A stretch of DNA of 41,569 nt from a virus: the IMG/VR virus record IMGVR_UViG_3300046714_000146, positions 1-41,569 of that record. One strand, written 5' to 3'. Every line of letters starts with the position of its first letter. Position 1 is the first letter of the stretch. The position numbers were made by a program, and so were the translations under genes. Shown here piece by piece: positions 7,142 to 14,924 of the stretch. The notes under the pieces were generated by a model. It ran no database searches. It saw nothing but the letters and a program-made list of their open reading frames with translations, and had not been told where the DNA came from.

Positions 7142-7516
7142 ATGCCGCTGTTCGACCGGATGTGCCGAACGTGCGGCTGGGCCCGGGCCGATCTGCTCGA
7201 AAAGCACGACATCGGCACGGTGCTCTGCCCGCAGGGCCACGCGACCGAACGGGTCTGGGTCGGGCGGCATACGACGATGATTCCCGACGATTTCCCCGGC
7301 GGGCGCGTCTATGAAAATTTGGGCCACACGCCGCGCCGGATTTACTCGCGGTCGGAGCTGAAACGGGTCATGGCCCAGGAAGGCGTCATGCCGTTTGTGC
7401 GGCATCAGCCGCTCCCGGGCACCGACAAGTCGCCGCACACGACGCCGTGGTCCTCGATGAGCCAAGAGACGCTCGATAACGCGAAAGCCCTCCTCGAACG
7501 CCTCGACGAGAAGTAG
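7142..7516 (+). CDS. FmdB-like zinc-ribbon protein
   Basis: A 124-residue protein starting MPLFDRMCRTCGWARADLL, directly abutting the portal stop. A CxxC knuckle (C8, C11) and a single Cys in VLCPQGH with a following His give an FmdB-like N-terminal zinc ribbon, as found in small phage head-module proteins. The C-terminal half has the pattern GGRVYENLGHTPRRIYSRSELKRVMAQEG, which is common in phage proteins located next to portals and is of unknown function. It is the first of three consecutive cysteine-rich genes between portal and scaffold. Confidence 0.75.
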   Translation: MPLFDRMCRTCGWARADLLEKHDIGTVLCPQGHATERVWVGRHTTMIPDDFPGGRVYENLGHTPRRIYSRSELKRVMAQEGVMPFVRHQPLPGTDKSPHTTPWSSMSQETLDNAKALLERLDEK

Positions 7517-7524
7517 GAGCCTCG

Positions 7525-8055
7525 ATGCTGGTATTACCCGGTGGTGGCCGTGTGGCAATCCGCGCGCCCAAAGACGTCCCCGTCTCGTGGATGCAAGTCC
7601 TGATCGACAGTGAGGTGACGTTCGCCCAGTACGGCATCGGGTTGCAGTTCCGCTGCGTGAACTGTCTCAAGGCGGGCGACCGCGACGGGTCGTATTGCGT
7701 CGGCAGCTCGAATGCGGAGGGGACGTCCTTCTCGGTCGACTGCGCGTGTACGGCGCGCACCGCGATCGGCACGTTCGCGATGCCGATGCCGCCGGAGCTG
7801 CCCGCCGAGCGCGAACACCTCGACCCGAAGCGCGTCGAGCATCTGCCGTATGCGTTCATCGAACAGATGGACGCGCTCGAGCGCGTGATCAAACTGCTCG
7901 GCTTGCAATTCCTGATGCGGTGTCTGCGCTGCCAGATCGCGGGCGACAACGACGGCATTCGCGGGCTGCGCGACAGCACGCCGACGTTGACGGTCGTCGA
8001 ATGCGACTGCACCCGGCGCGAATATCGCGGCCCGTCGCTCGGGGTGACGCACTGA
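7525..8055 (+). CDS. Cysteine-rich protein with tandem duplicated zinc module
   Basis: A 176-residue protein with GGAG directly before ATG 7525. It contains two copies of a module: GLQFRCVNCLKAGDRDG...SVDCACTAR (residues about 38-77) and LGLQFLMRCLRCQIAGDNDG...VVECDCTRR (about 124-165). Each has a CxxC and a later CxC, fitting one zinc site per repeat. A helical linker (EHLPYAFIEQMDALERVIKL) separates them. Position suggests a head or neck component or an assembly factor; no named family was recognised. Confidence 0.7.
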   Translation: MLVLPGGGRVAIRAPKDVPVSWMQVLIDSEVTFAQYGIGLQFRCVNCLKAGDRDGSYCVGSSNAEGTSFSVDCACTARTAIGTFAMPMPPELPAEREHLDPKRVEHLPYAFIEQMDALERVIKLLGLQFLMRCLRCQIAGDNDGIRGLRDSTPTLTVVECDCTRREYRGPSLGVTH

Positions 8056-8064
8056 GGGCCCGTC

Positions 8065-8181
8065 ATGCGCCAATGCCGGTGCGACGAACCGACCGTATTC
8101 ACCAAACCCTCCGGGCAGCGCATCTGTCTCGCCTGTGGCGGCACGCTGCCCACGAAACCGAAAACTCCCCCCCGGCCTTGA
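8065..8181 (+). CDS. Mini zinc-ribbon protein
   Basis: A 38-residue protein (MRQCRCDEPTVFTKPSGQRI, then CLACGG and a Lys/Pro tail), starting ten bases after the previous stop with GAGGGCCC upstream. CxC and CxxCG knuckles at residues 4/6 and 21/24 form one zinc ribbon, a minimal version of the module duplicated in the gene before it. Its short, neat fit between two genes favours a real gene. Confidence 0.6.
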   Translation: MRQCRCDEPTVFTKPSGQRICLACGGTLPTKPKTPPRP

Positions 8182-8204
8182 CAGGCGGAAGGTAAGCGTT
8201 CACT

Positions 8205-9203
8205 ATGCCCGACGAAACACCGACCGGCGACACACAGCCTCTCGAGTTTGATTCCCCCTCACTGTGGACGGAGTCACCCTCTGATGCTCAGGCCGATTCG
8301 CCAACGGCCCCGACGACCTCGGCAGACGCCCAACCCGTCACCCCGCCAGAGAGTGCGACAACCTCTCACGAGCGGACGCCGACCGAGATCGAGTCCAAGC
8401 CCCGCACAGAACCGGGGCCGATCCCGTTTGAACGCCACAAAGCCATTCTCGAGGACCAACGGCGAGAGGCTGAGACACGGTGGCAGCGAGTCGCGTGGGC
8501 CAATGAATTGGTCGAGCGGGGCGCGACGAAAGACCAGGTGCAACGGGCCCTTGGGATTTCGACCGCCCTCGACACCAATCCGACCGCGCTCATTGAGCAG
8601 TTGCTCCGTGAAGCGGTCAATCATCCGGGCCTGAGCCAGCAAGTTCGGGCGATTGCCGGTCGAGTCTTTGGGAACGGCGCGCCGCCAGCGGCGGCGCCAG
8701 AGGACGCCGAACCCCCAGCCGACCTGTATCAGCAGAATGAGGACGGCAGTCGAACGCTCGTCTATTCTGACAAGCAGCTTCAGAAGTGGCAGCGGTGGAA
8801 TACCGCCAAGATCCGATCGGAGTTCGAGCAGGAGTTAGCGCCGTTCAAAGAGGAACGCGCGTCACGGCTGGAGAGCCAGCGCCAGCGCGATGAGATTTCC
8901 TCGTATGAAGTGCCGCTGCAACGGCAATTGGACGCGCTCAACAAGAACCCCCGGTTCGTCGAGAACTTCGACAAGGTCAAGGCGTACATCCAATCCAAGA
9001 ACAACCTCGTGGACTTCAACGAGGCGTGGATTCAAGTGCTGCACAACGAAGTGCTCCCGACCCTCGATCAAACGAGTCGCGCCCAGGAACGTGCGGACCT
9101 CCGAACTCAGGCCGCAGCCAACTCGGTGAGTCCGAGAACTGCCGCCGCTTCTCGGCCCGGTCGGTACCAGTCCTTCGACGAGATTCCGAAGGACCAATGG
9201 TGA
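8205..9203 (+). CDS. Capsid scaffolding protein
   Basis: A 332-residue protein placed between portal and major capsid genes. GGAAGG lies about 11 bases before ATG 8205. The first 65 residues are acidic and Ser/Thr/Pro-rich (disordered). They are followed by long helices (FERHKAILEDQRREAETRWQ; the QKWQRWNTAKIRSEFEQELAP region), then a second helical part and a Ser/Arg-rich end (RPGRYQSFDEIPKDQW). Composition and order match phage scaffolds, which guide procapsid assembly and then leave or are removed. No protease signature is visible. Confidence 0.8.
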   Translation: MPDETPTGDTQPLEFDSPSLWTESPSDAQADSPTAPTTSADAQPVTPPESATTSHERTPTEIESKPRTEPGPIPFERHKAILEDQRREAETRWQRVAWANELVERGATKDQVQRALGISTALDTNPTALIEQLLREAVNHPGLSQQVRAIAGRVFGNGAPPAAAPEDAEPPADLYQQNEDGSRTLVYSDKQLQKWQRWNTAKIRSEFEQELAPFKEERASRLESQRQRDEISSYEVPLQRQLDALNKNPRFVENFDKVKAYIQSKNNLVDFNEAWIQVLHNEVLPTLDQTSRAQERADLRTQAAANSVSPRTAAASRPGRYQSFDEIPKDQW

Positions 9204-9227
9204 CGATGGGCTGTTAGGTAGGTCGCC

Positions 9228-10190
9228 GTGGCAAGTCCGAATGATGGGCAGCGCATTGCATCCAATTGGCAAGCCGTTGTCAGCACCGTCCCCGAAGATC
9301 AGGTCCACGGGGATTATTGGCTCTTTAACCGCATGTCGACCGGCAAAGGCTTCAAGGGCCTCTCCGGCGGCGACTCGATCACCGGCCCCATCGAATACGC
9401 CCTGAACAGCACCGTCCAGTCGTATTCCGATACCGATACCTTCGCCACCGGCCGCGTGGACGTATTCGATCGCTACGAATACGACTGGAAGGAATACGTC
9501 GGCACCATCGTCATGTCCGAGTTGGAGAAAGACCGCAACTCGGGCGAGGGCGAACTGTTCGCGCTGGCGCCGGCGAAGATGGAAAACCTCCGCATGTCGT
9601 TGCGGGGCACCATCAACGCTGATGCGTATGGCGACGGCACCGGCAACAACGGCAAGGCGGTCGACGGGTTGCAGAAACTCGTCGCGGTCAACCCGCTCGT
9701 CGGCACCGTGGGCGGCGTCAATCGGGCGAACTTCTCGTTCTTCCGCAACCAGACGATGAGCGGGGCGGGCACCGCGTTCTCGGTCCTGCGCGCCGCGATG
9801 CGCTCGATCTACAACCTGTGCAGCAACGGCATCGGCGATCAGCACCCCACCTTCGGCGTCACCGACCGGACGACGTTCGAGGGCTATGAAGGGCTGCTGA
9901 CCGCCAACGAACGGTTCACCGACAAGGTCTCGGGGGACGGCGGCTTCAAGAACGAAGTCGTGAAGTTCAAAGGCATGATGCTCAGTTACGACAACGCCTG
10001 TCTCGCGGCGGCGATGTACATGCTGAACGAACGGTTCTACAAGTGGATCTACAAGACCGGCTCGTGGATGAAGGCGCGCCCCGCGATCAACCCGGCGAAT
10101 CAAACCGTGGACATCGTCGCGATCCGCACGATGTTCAACACGATTGCGACCGCCCCACGTCGGCTCGGCGTGATCTACAGCATCGCGTAA
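9228..10190 (+). CDS. Major capsid protein
   Basis: A 320-residue protein, GTG start at 9228 with TTAGGTAGGT in front. The N-terminal helix, the segment YALNSTVQSYSDTDTFATG followed by VFDRYEYDWKEYVGTIVMSE, and the C-terminal part (GVTDRTTFEGYEGLL, VVKFKGMMLSYDN, the MYMLNERFYKWIY region and a final TAPRRLGVIYSIA) match HK97-fold capsid proteins common in podo- and siphophages. There is no long N-terminal delta domain, consistent with the separate scaffold gene upstream. This should be the most abundant virion protein. Confidence 0.88.
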   Translation: MASPNDGQRIASNWQAVVSTVPEDQVHGDYWLFNRMSTGKGFKGLSGGDSITGPIEYALNSTVQSYSDTDTFATGRVDVFDRYEYDWKEYVGTIVMSELEKDRNSGEGELFALAPAKMENLRMSLRGTINADAYGDGTGNNGKAVDGLQKLVAVNPLVGTVGGVNRANFSFFRNQTMSGAGTAFSVLRAAMRSIYNLCSNGIGDQHPTFGVTDRTTFEGYEGLLTANERFTDKVSGDGGFKNEVVKFKGMMLSYDNACLAAAMYMLNERFYKWIYKTGSWMKARPAINPANQTVDIVAIRTMFNTIATAPRRLGVIYSIA

Positions 10191-10206
10191 GAGGAGAACC
10201 TAGACC

Positions 10207-10983
10207 ATGTCCAGCACACTCACTGGCGATCCGACTGCCTTCGGGCAGGAATTGCTCTCGTCTCAGCCCAATGCGGTCCACACCCCTGGTGAAAAGGCGA
10301 CCGATGGCCTCGGCCGGAAATTCCGGTATGTCCGCGCGGGCGGCGTGGCGTTGGTGCCCGGCAACATGATCCAGGGCCCCGCGCCGATCGCGCTCCATCA
10401 GAACTTGGTGGTCCCCGCGCAGACCGGGGTGGTGGATGCGTTCGGCAACGCGGGCGGCGCGGCGGGGTCCAAACAGATCAAGGTCACGCTCGGCGCGGCC
10501 TTGAGCGTCGCGAACCAATACGCGGGCGGCTGGTTGCTCGTGGATACCGCCGGGACCGGCTCGAAGATCGGGTACATGTATCCGATTTCCGGGCATCCGG
10601 CGGCAGGCTCCGCGCAGCCGCTCACGCTGACGCTCGCGCTCCCGATTCAGGAAACCATCGTCGCGGGACAGAACACCGTCTCGTTGGTGCAGAGTCCCTA
10701 CGTGGGGGTCATCCAAACCCCGATCACGACCTTGACCGGCCCGGCGGTCGGCGCGGCCGTGTTCCCGATTGCCGCGGCGGAATACGGCTGGGTCCAGAGC
10801 GGCGGTCCGGCGGGCGTCCTCGTCGCGGGCACGCCCGGCGCGGGCTTGGCTGTCGTGGTCCCCGGCACGGCAGCGGGCGCGGTGGTCATCGACGGCGCGG
10901 CGGCGGCGACGCCGCCGATCGGCTACATGATGGCGGTGGGCGTGGACGGAAAGGCGTGCCCCGTCTACCTGACAATCGACTAG
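10207..10983 (+). CDS. Capsid-associated structural protein, probably decoration-like
   Basis: A 258-residue protein with AGAGGAG upstream of ATG 10207. It is rich in Gly, Ala, Val and Thr, with many short strands (QIKVTLGAALSVANQYAGGW; GVIQTPITTLTGPAVGAAVF) and few charges, as in beta-rich head-decoration proteins. It lies straight after the major capsid gene and before a strong hairpin terminator, so it is probably expressed at capsid-like levels. No exact family was recognised. Confidence 0.65.
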   Translation: MSSTLTGDPTAFGQELLSSQPNAVHTPGEKATDGLGRKFRYVRAGGVALVPGNMIQGPAPIALHQNLVVPAQTGVVDAFGNAGGAAGSKQIKVTLGAALSVANQYAGGWLLVDTAGTGSKIGYMYPISGHPAAGSAQPLTLTLALPIQETIVAGQNTVSLVQSPYVGVIQTPITTLTGPAVGAAVFPIAAAEYGWVQSGGPAGVLVAGTPGAGLAVVVPGTAAGAVVIDGAAAATPPIGYMMAVGVDGKACPVYLTID

Positions 10984-11007
10984 ACTCTCAGCGTCTCGTG
11001 TTCCCTT

Positions 11008-11050
11008 GCGCGGTCGGCCCGCTTTGCCACGGGTCGGCCGCGCCTCTTTC
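11008..11050 (+). terminator. Terminator after the capsid genes
   Basis: GCGCGGTCGGCCCG (11008-11021) pairs over 14 positions with CGGGTCGGCCGCGC (11030-11043), with two G-U pairs around an 8-base loop, followed by CTCTTTCCCT. The stem is very stable; the T-run is interrupted, so it may be a partial terminator that sets capsid expression above downstream tail genes. Confidence 0.65.
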
Positions 11051-11062
11051 CCTCGAGGATCT

Positions 11063-11668
11063 ATGCCCAAACCCAGCACATCGGAGCCCGCCACCCCCCT
11101 CTCGTCGGAACAGATGATCGAAATCGCGTCCCTCGGCGCGCCGCTCGGGGAAGTGCGCGAATTCATCGGGGACGGGTACACGTTCGAGCAAATTCGCGGC
11201 ATCTACGAGGCGCAGCGCAACGCGCGCGTCGATGAACGCCGCAACGACGCGCAGATTGCCGCCGACGCCACCGCGAAGGCGCATCACGCGCTCCAGAAGC
11301 ACGAGGAGGAGCATCCCGCGAAAAGCGCCTACTCCTACCCGGAAGGCGACGTCGCGCGGCCCCGCCCCGACTTCGAGTGCCCGACGTTTTGGGTCGCCGA
11401 AGAACTCGGCAAGGATCTGACGAGCGCCGAAGAAATCGAACTGCTCAATCAGGTCAAGGCGGGCCGCTACGTCGCGACGCGCGCCGACAATCAACCGATG
11501 CGCGTCACCGTGACCGTCGAACTGGACGACATCACCGGCAAGCCCGGCAAGAAAACCATCTGGTTCGACACGCGCGGGCACAACCGCTTCAACCTGCCGC
11601 CCCGGACCCAGATTTGCCGCGAGCTGATCGCGCAATACGATCCGGCGTCGGCGCTCATTACCGCGTAA
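11063..11668 (+). CDS. Unknown head-module protein
   Basis: A 201-residue protein (MPKPSTSEPA...), ATG 11063 with GAGGAT upstream. The N-terminal third has a helical unit (SSEQMIEIASLGAPLGEVREF, then YTFEQIRGIYEAQR); the middle is Lys/Glu-rich, and the C-terminal half has a beta pattern (RVTVTVELDDITGKPGKKTI, followed by DTRGHNRFNLP). Location between decoration and connector genes suggests a virion or assembly role. The upstream in-frame extension to 11006 runs through the terminator and is unlikely. Confidence 0.6.
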   Translation: MPKPSTSEPATPLSSEQMIEIASLGAPLGEVREFIGDGYTFEQIRGIYEAQRNARVDERRNDAQIAADATAKAHHALQKHEEEHPAKSAYSYPEGDVARPRPDFECPTFWVAEELGKDLTSAEEIELLNQVKAGRYVATRADNQPMRVTVTVELDDITGKPGKKTIWFDTRGHNRFNLPPRTQICRELIAQYDPASALITA

Positions 11669-11678
11669 GGGAGCGACC

Positions 11679-11906
11679 ATGCCCACGCCGAGTTACGTCG
11701 CGCCGGGCGCGCAAGGCCCCGGCGGGCCCGGGCCGCTGCCGCCCGCGCCCAAGCCGCTGCCGCCCCCGCAGCCCGGCCAGATGCCGCCGGGGCAGATGCC
11801 GCCCGGCCAGATGCCGCCGCCCGGCCAGATGCCGCCCCAGGTACCGGGGGGGCCGATGTCGCCGCAGCAACTCGCCATGCTGCGCGTCTTGATGAGGGGC
11901 CAGTGA
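11679..11906 (+). CDS. Proline-rich PGQMPP-repeat protein
   Basis: A 75-residue protein with AAGGGAGCGACC before its ATG. Nearly half the residues are Pro or Gly, with consecutive PGQMPP(P) repeats (residues about 32-56), then a short helix (SPQQLAMLRVLMRGQ). It overlaps the connector gene by GTGA, so it is coupled to it. Such proteins are intrinsically disordered; it could be a linker or assembly aid. The underlying DNA is a set of 12- to 15-bp repeats (11774-11838) and could expand or contract. Confidence 0.6.
   Translation: MPTPSYVAPGAQGPGGPGPLPPAPKPLPPPQPGQMPPGQMPPGQMPPPGQMPPQVPGGPMSPQQLAMLRVLMRGQ
11774..11838 (+). repeat. Short tandem repeats encoding PGQMPP
   Basis: Successive copies of CCCGGCCAGATGCCGCC and close variants encode the proline/glutamine/methionine repeats of the small gene at 11679. 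Copy number is about four to five. Confidence 0.7.
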
Positions 11907-12883
11907 ACGTCGGCGAGATCCTCACGGAGCTGTATCGGGATCTCGAATATGAGGACGTGCCCCCGGCGTCGATCACGACGCGGCTCAAGGGCTACGTGCA
12001 ACGCGCGTACGTCCAGATTTTGCGCGAACCCGATCTGAGCCAGCTCCGCGACACGCTCGCGCCCCTCGTGTTCACCAGTGTCCTGAACCAGTCGATCTAT
12101 GGGCTCCCGTCGCAAATCTCGCGCGTGGTCGCCATCACCGACCGCGTCAACAACCGGCTGCTCACGCCGATTTCGCTGGTCGAGCTGCGGCTGAACGATC
12201 CGGGGTTGACCGCGACCGGGACGCCGTGGGCCTGGGTGCCGATCGGCTACGGCCCCGCGCAGACCGTCCCAGCCTCGACGGGGATCTGGGTCGCGTCGAC
12301 CTCGGCGGCTGACGCCGCGACCGTGACAGCCCAGGTCAATGGCGTGCGCGCGAACGGCTTGCCGACCGGCGACCTGGTGGCCGCGCTGAACGGGGTCACG
12401 CGCGTCCCGGTCGGGACCGTGACGGACCTCGTCGACGTGCAAGGCATCTCCGTCACGTCAGCCGCGCCCACCGCGGGCACCATCACGTTCAGCGACGCGG
12501 CCGTCGCCGGGAATGTGATCGCCCAGATTGCGCCCGGCCGCACCGCCCCACGCTATTTCCGCGTGCAGTTGTATCCGATTCCGGATGCGGGCCAGCCCTA
12601 CTCCGTGGACGGGCAGATGCACGTCCCCGATCTGGACGACGCGGAGGACGTGCCGCTCTTGCCGCCCGACTTCCACAGTCTCCTCGTGACCGGCGCGCTC
12701 ATCCACGAGTACAAGCGCAAGGACGATCAGGCGCGCATCGTGACGCTCTTGCCGGATTGGCAGGTCGGGATCGCGCGGCTCAAGCACGCCATCAGCGCGA
12801 CGGCCACCGACATCCCCGTGAAAGGCCAACCGGTCGCCCAACGGTTCTCGCGCTTCGGCGCGTGGACCCCGTCCGACTGGTAA
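11903..12883 (+). CDS. Head-tail connector protein with inserted Ig-like domain
   Basis: A 326-residue protein, GTG start overlapping the previous stop. The N-terminal helical part (MNVGEILTELYRDLEYEDVP, with YVQRAYVQILREPDLSQLRD following) and the C-terminal part (PRYFRVQLYPIPDAGQPYSV; LLPPDFHSLLVTGALIHEYK) follow the phage adaptor family that docks under the portal. Between them, residues about 125-205 form a Val/Thr/Ala-rich beta module (TVTAQVNGVRANGLPTGDLV; TISV-type strands) resembling a bacterial Ig-like insertion. It is followed by the tail hub gene after 7 bases. Confidence 0.7.
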   Translation: MNVGEILTELYRDLEYEDVPPASITTRLKGYVQRAYVQILREPDLSQLRDTLAPLVFTSVLNQSIYGLPSQISRVVAITDRVNNRLLTPISLVELRLNDPGLTATGTPWAWVPIGYGPAQTVPASTGIWVASTSAADAATVTAQVNGVRANGLPTGDLVAALNGVTRVPVGTVTDLVDVQGISVTSAAPTAGTITFSDAAVAGNVIAQIAPGRTAPRYFRVQLYPIPDAGQPYSVDGQMHVPDLDDAEDVPLLPPDFHSLLVTGALIHEYKRKDDQARIVTLLPDWQVGIARLKHAISATATDIPVKGQPVAQRFSRFGAWTPSDW

Positions 12884-12890
12884 CGACCGC

Positions 12891-14924
12891 ATGGCGGGCC
12901 GGGCGTTTCAGAACGGGGAACTCGTCTGGACGGACAATCGCGGCCGGAATGGCTTCGATCTCCCCTCCGATATTCGGCAAGGCCAATCGTGCGCGTGCCA
13001 GAATATTCGCCTCGAGCGCAATCAACTTGGCCGGAAGCGCCACGGCGCCGCCTCGCAAGCGCTGACCGATTGGTTGCCGACACAAGGCATCACGGCCCTC
13101 GGGCGCTTTGTCCCCGCCCAGGACGAAACCAAAGCCGAACTCTTTATGGTCGCCCGCACCGGCAACGACCAGATGGGGCACGTCGTCGGCGGCGTCTACA
13201 AGAGCCTGTTCCTCGTCGACAGCATCGCGTCCCGCCCGCAGGACACGCATTACGCCGCGCTCAACGGCAAAATGTACATCGCGTACGACAGCATCAGCGG
13301 GTCGACGTTTCAGCATGTGAATCGGTTGCACGTCTACGACCCGCGCACGGTGGCGGAAATCGGTCAGGACACGGTGCGCCCGGTGGGGATTGCGCGGCCG
13401 GTCGCGGGGCCCGTGGTCACGAACACGGGGGCGGGCACGTATGCGCCCGTCCTGCGGTATTACGCCTATGCGTGGCGCGCGAACTACGCGGACGGCACCC
13501 TCCAACGCCAAAGCAATCTCAGCGCGGCCACGGCGTTCACGCCCTCGGGCACGGGCCTCGCCGCGCGGGTGGCGCGCGGCACGCCGCCCGCGTTTGAGAA
13601 CACGACCCATTGGGTCGTCTACGGCTCGGCCGACAACACGGCGTACTTTGAACTCGCCGTGTTGGCGCTGGCGTCGACGGTCTGGGATGACACGACCCCG
13701 CCCACGCTCTACGGGACACATCCCGCTGCGCCCGCGCCGGGGACGTTCAGCCCGTGGCCGAGCGTCAAGTTTCTGCTCTCCACGGGCGTGCGGCTGATCG
13801 GGTTCGGCGTGTGGGAACCGGGCGCGCAGTCGGAAGTGCCCGCGGTCTCGGGCCGCGTGTATTTCTCCCCCGTCCTCGATACGAGCGACTTCGACGACGA
13901 CGAGCGCGTGAGCAACGACGTCGTCGGCTTGTCGGCGACGGGCCAAGGCTGGATCGACGTCGGGCGCAATTACGGGGCGGAAGATCGCGCGATCTCGGGG
14001 CCCTATGACGGGAACATCCTCGTGTTCCAGTCCCGCGGCTTTTACATGCTCCTCGAGACGGGCGATGTCCAGGCTCCGTACGAGCGCGTGGTCATGAGTC
14101 CGTATATCGGCGCGGTCAATCAGTGGTCGACGTTCATGGGCGAGGACGAGCAAGGCCGCGCGTGCGCCTACTGGCTCGATCCGAATCGCGGCCCCTACCG
14201 CTATGGCGCGCACGGGCTCCAGTGGCTCGGCTACGACGTGCAGGACATCTGGAAAACGGTGAACCTGAACGCGACCCTGAAAGTCGCGCACGGCTGTTAC
14301 GACCCCGAGCGGCGGGTCTGCAAGTGGTGGCTCGCCACCGGCACGAACAACGAGCCGGGGCCCACCGATCCGATCTTGGTGTTCTCGGTCCGCGACGGCG
14401 AGACGACGGACAACGACGGCGTGCGGGAAGGCTGGACGATCGACTACGGCGCGATTGCCAACGCGATGTGTTCGTGCGTCTTTTCCACGGTCTTTGGGAC
14501 GGTCATGAGCCGGTCGCTGAGTGCCTACGTGGGCATGACGAATGCCCTCGTTCGCACGGACGATCCCACCATGACCAGCGACCTCGGCCAGCCGTTTCAA
14601 GCGTTCGTGCGCTCGCGGGCCTGGGAAGTGCAGCCCGAGACGGCCAACAAGCGCGTCGGCCACTGTTACCTCAAAGCCATGTCCGCGGCGGGCGTCGTGA
14701 TCCAACAGTCGTTGCTCAAAAACTACGGCGACAGCGCGGCCCGCGTCTCGACGTTGTCGATTGCCCCGCAGAGCGGCGAGACGCGCGTCGTGCGGCGGTT
14801 CCAAGACGCCGCGCTCGTCGATGCGTACACGTTTCAAACCACCATCGGGGATGTCGCCGCCGTCGCGAACGCCTGGACCCTGGACGAATGGCTCTGCACG
14901 CTTGAAGCCGCCGAGCAACGGTAA
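12891..14924 (+). CDS. Large tail protein, probable tail hub or stabilisation protein
   Basis: A 677-residue protein (MAGRAFQNGELVWTDNRG...). The opening with GFDLPSDIRQGQSCACQNIR, repeated beta blades such as HYAALNGKMYIAYDS and VNRLHVYDP, and TTHWVVYGSADNTAYFELAV followed later by GRVYFSPVLD fit the large beta-propeller-like tail proteins of podoviruses that cap the connector (P22 gp10-like role). This is by layout, not by a diagnostic motif. The stop overlaps the start of the fibre gene (ATGG/TAATGG at 14922-14926). Confidence 0.65.
   Translation: MAGRAFQNGELVWTDNRGRNGFDLPSDIRQGQSCACQNIRLERNQLGRKRHGAASQALTDWLPTQGITALGRFVPAQDETKAELFMVARTGNDQMGHVVGGVYKSLFLVDSIASRPQDTHYAALNGKMYIAYDSISGSTFQHVNRLHVYDPRTVAEIGQDTVRPVGIARPVAGPVVTNTGAGTYAPVLRYYAYAWRANYADGTLQRQSNLSAATAFTPSGTGLAARVARGTPPAFENTTHWVVYGSADNTAYFELAVLALASTVWDDTTPPTLYGTHPAAPAPGTFSPWPSVKFLLSTGVRLIGFGVWEPGAQSEVPAVSGRVYFSPVLDTSDFDDDERVSNDVVGLSATGQGWIDVGRNYGAEDRAISGPYDGNILVFQSRGFYMLLETGDVQAPYERVVMSPYIGAVNQWSTFMGEDEQGRACAYWLDPNRGPYRYGAHGLQWLGYDVQDIWKTVNLNATLKVAHGCYDPERRVCKWWLATGTNNEPGPTDPILVFSVRDGETTDNDGVREGWTIDYGAIANAMCSCVFSTVFGTVMSRSLSAYVGMTNALVRTDDPTMTSDLGQPFQAFVRSRAWEVQPETANKRVGHCYLKAMSAAGVVIQQSLLKNYGDSAARVSTLSIAPQSGETRVVRRFQDAALVDAYTFQTTIGDVAAVANAWTLDEWLCTLEAAEQR

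Noticed and set aside
5297-7558. 753-codon minus-strand frame opposite the portal gene
   Set aside because: Very Arg/His/Gly-rich with no family features; it is the GC-driven antisense shadow of the portal.
8178-8206. TTGACA promoter before the scaffold gene
   Set aside because: The -35 word is perfect but the -10 (CACTAT) would overlap the start codon, putting the transcript start inside the gene; it is also part of the end of the mini-ribbon gene.
12792-14918. 708-codon minus-strand frame opposite the tail hub gene
   Set aside because: Antisense shadow with Arg-rich composition and no motifs, while the plus strand has a well-formed gene in an operon.
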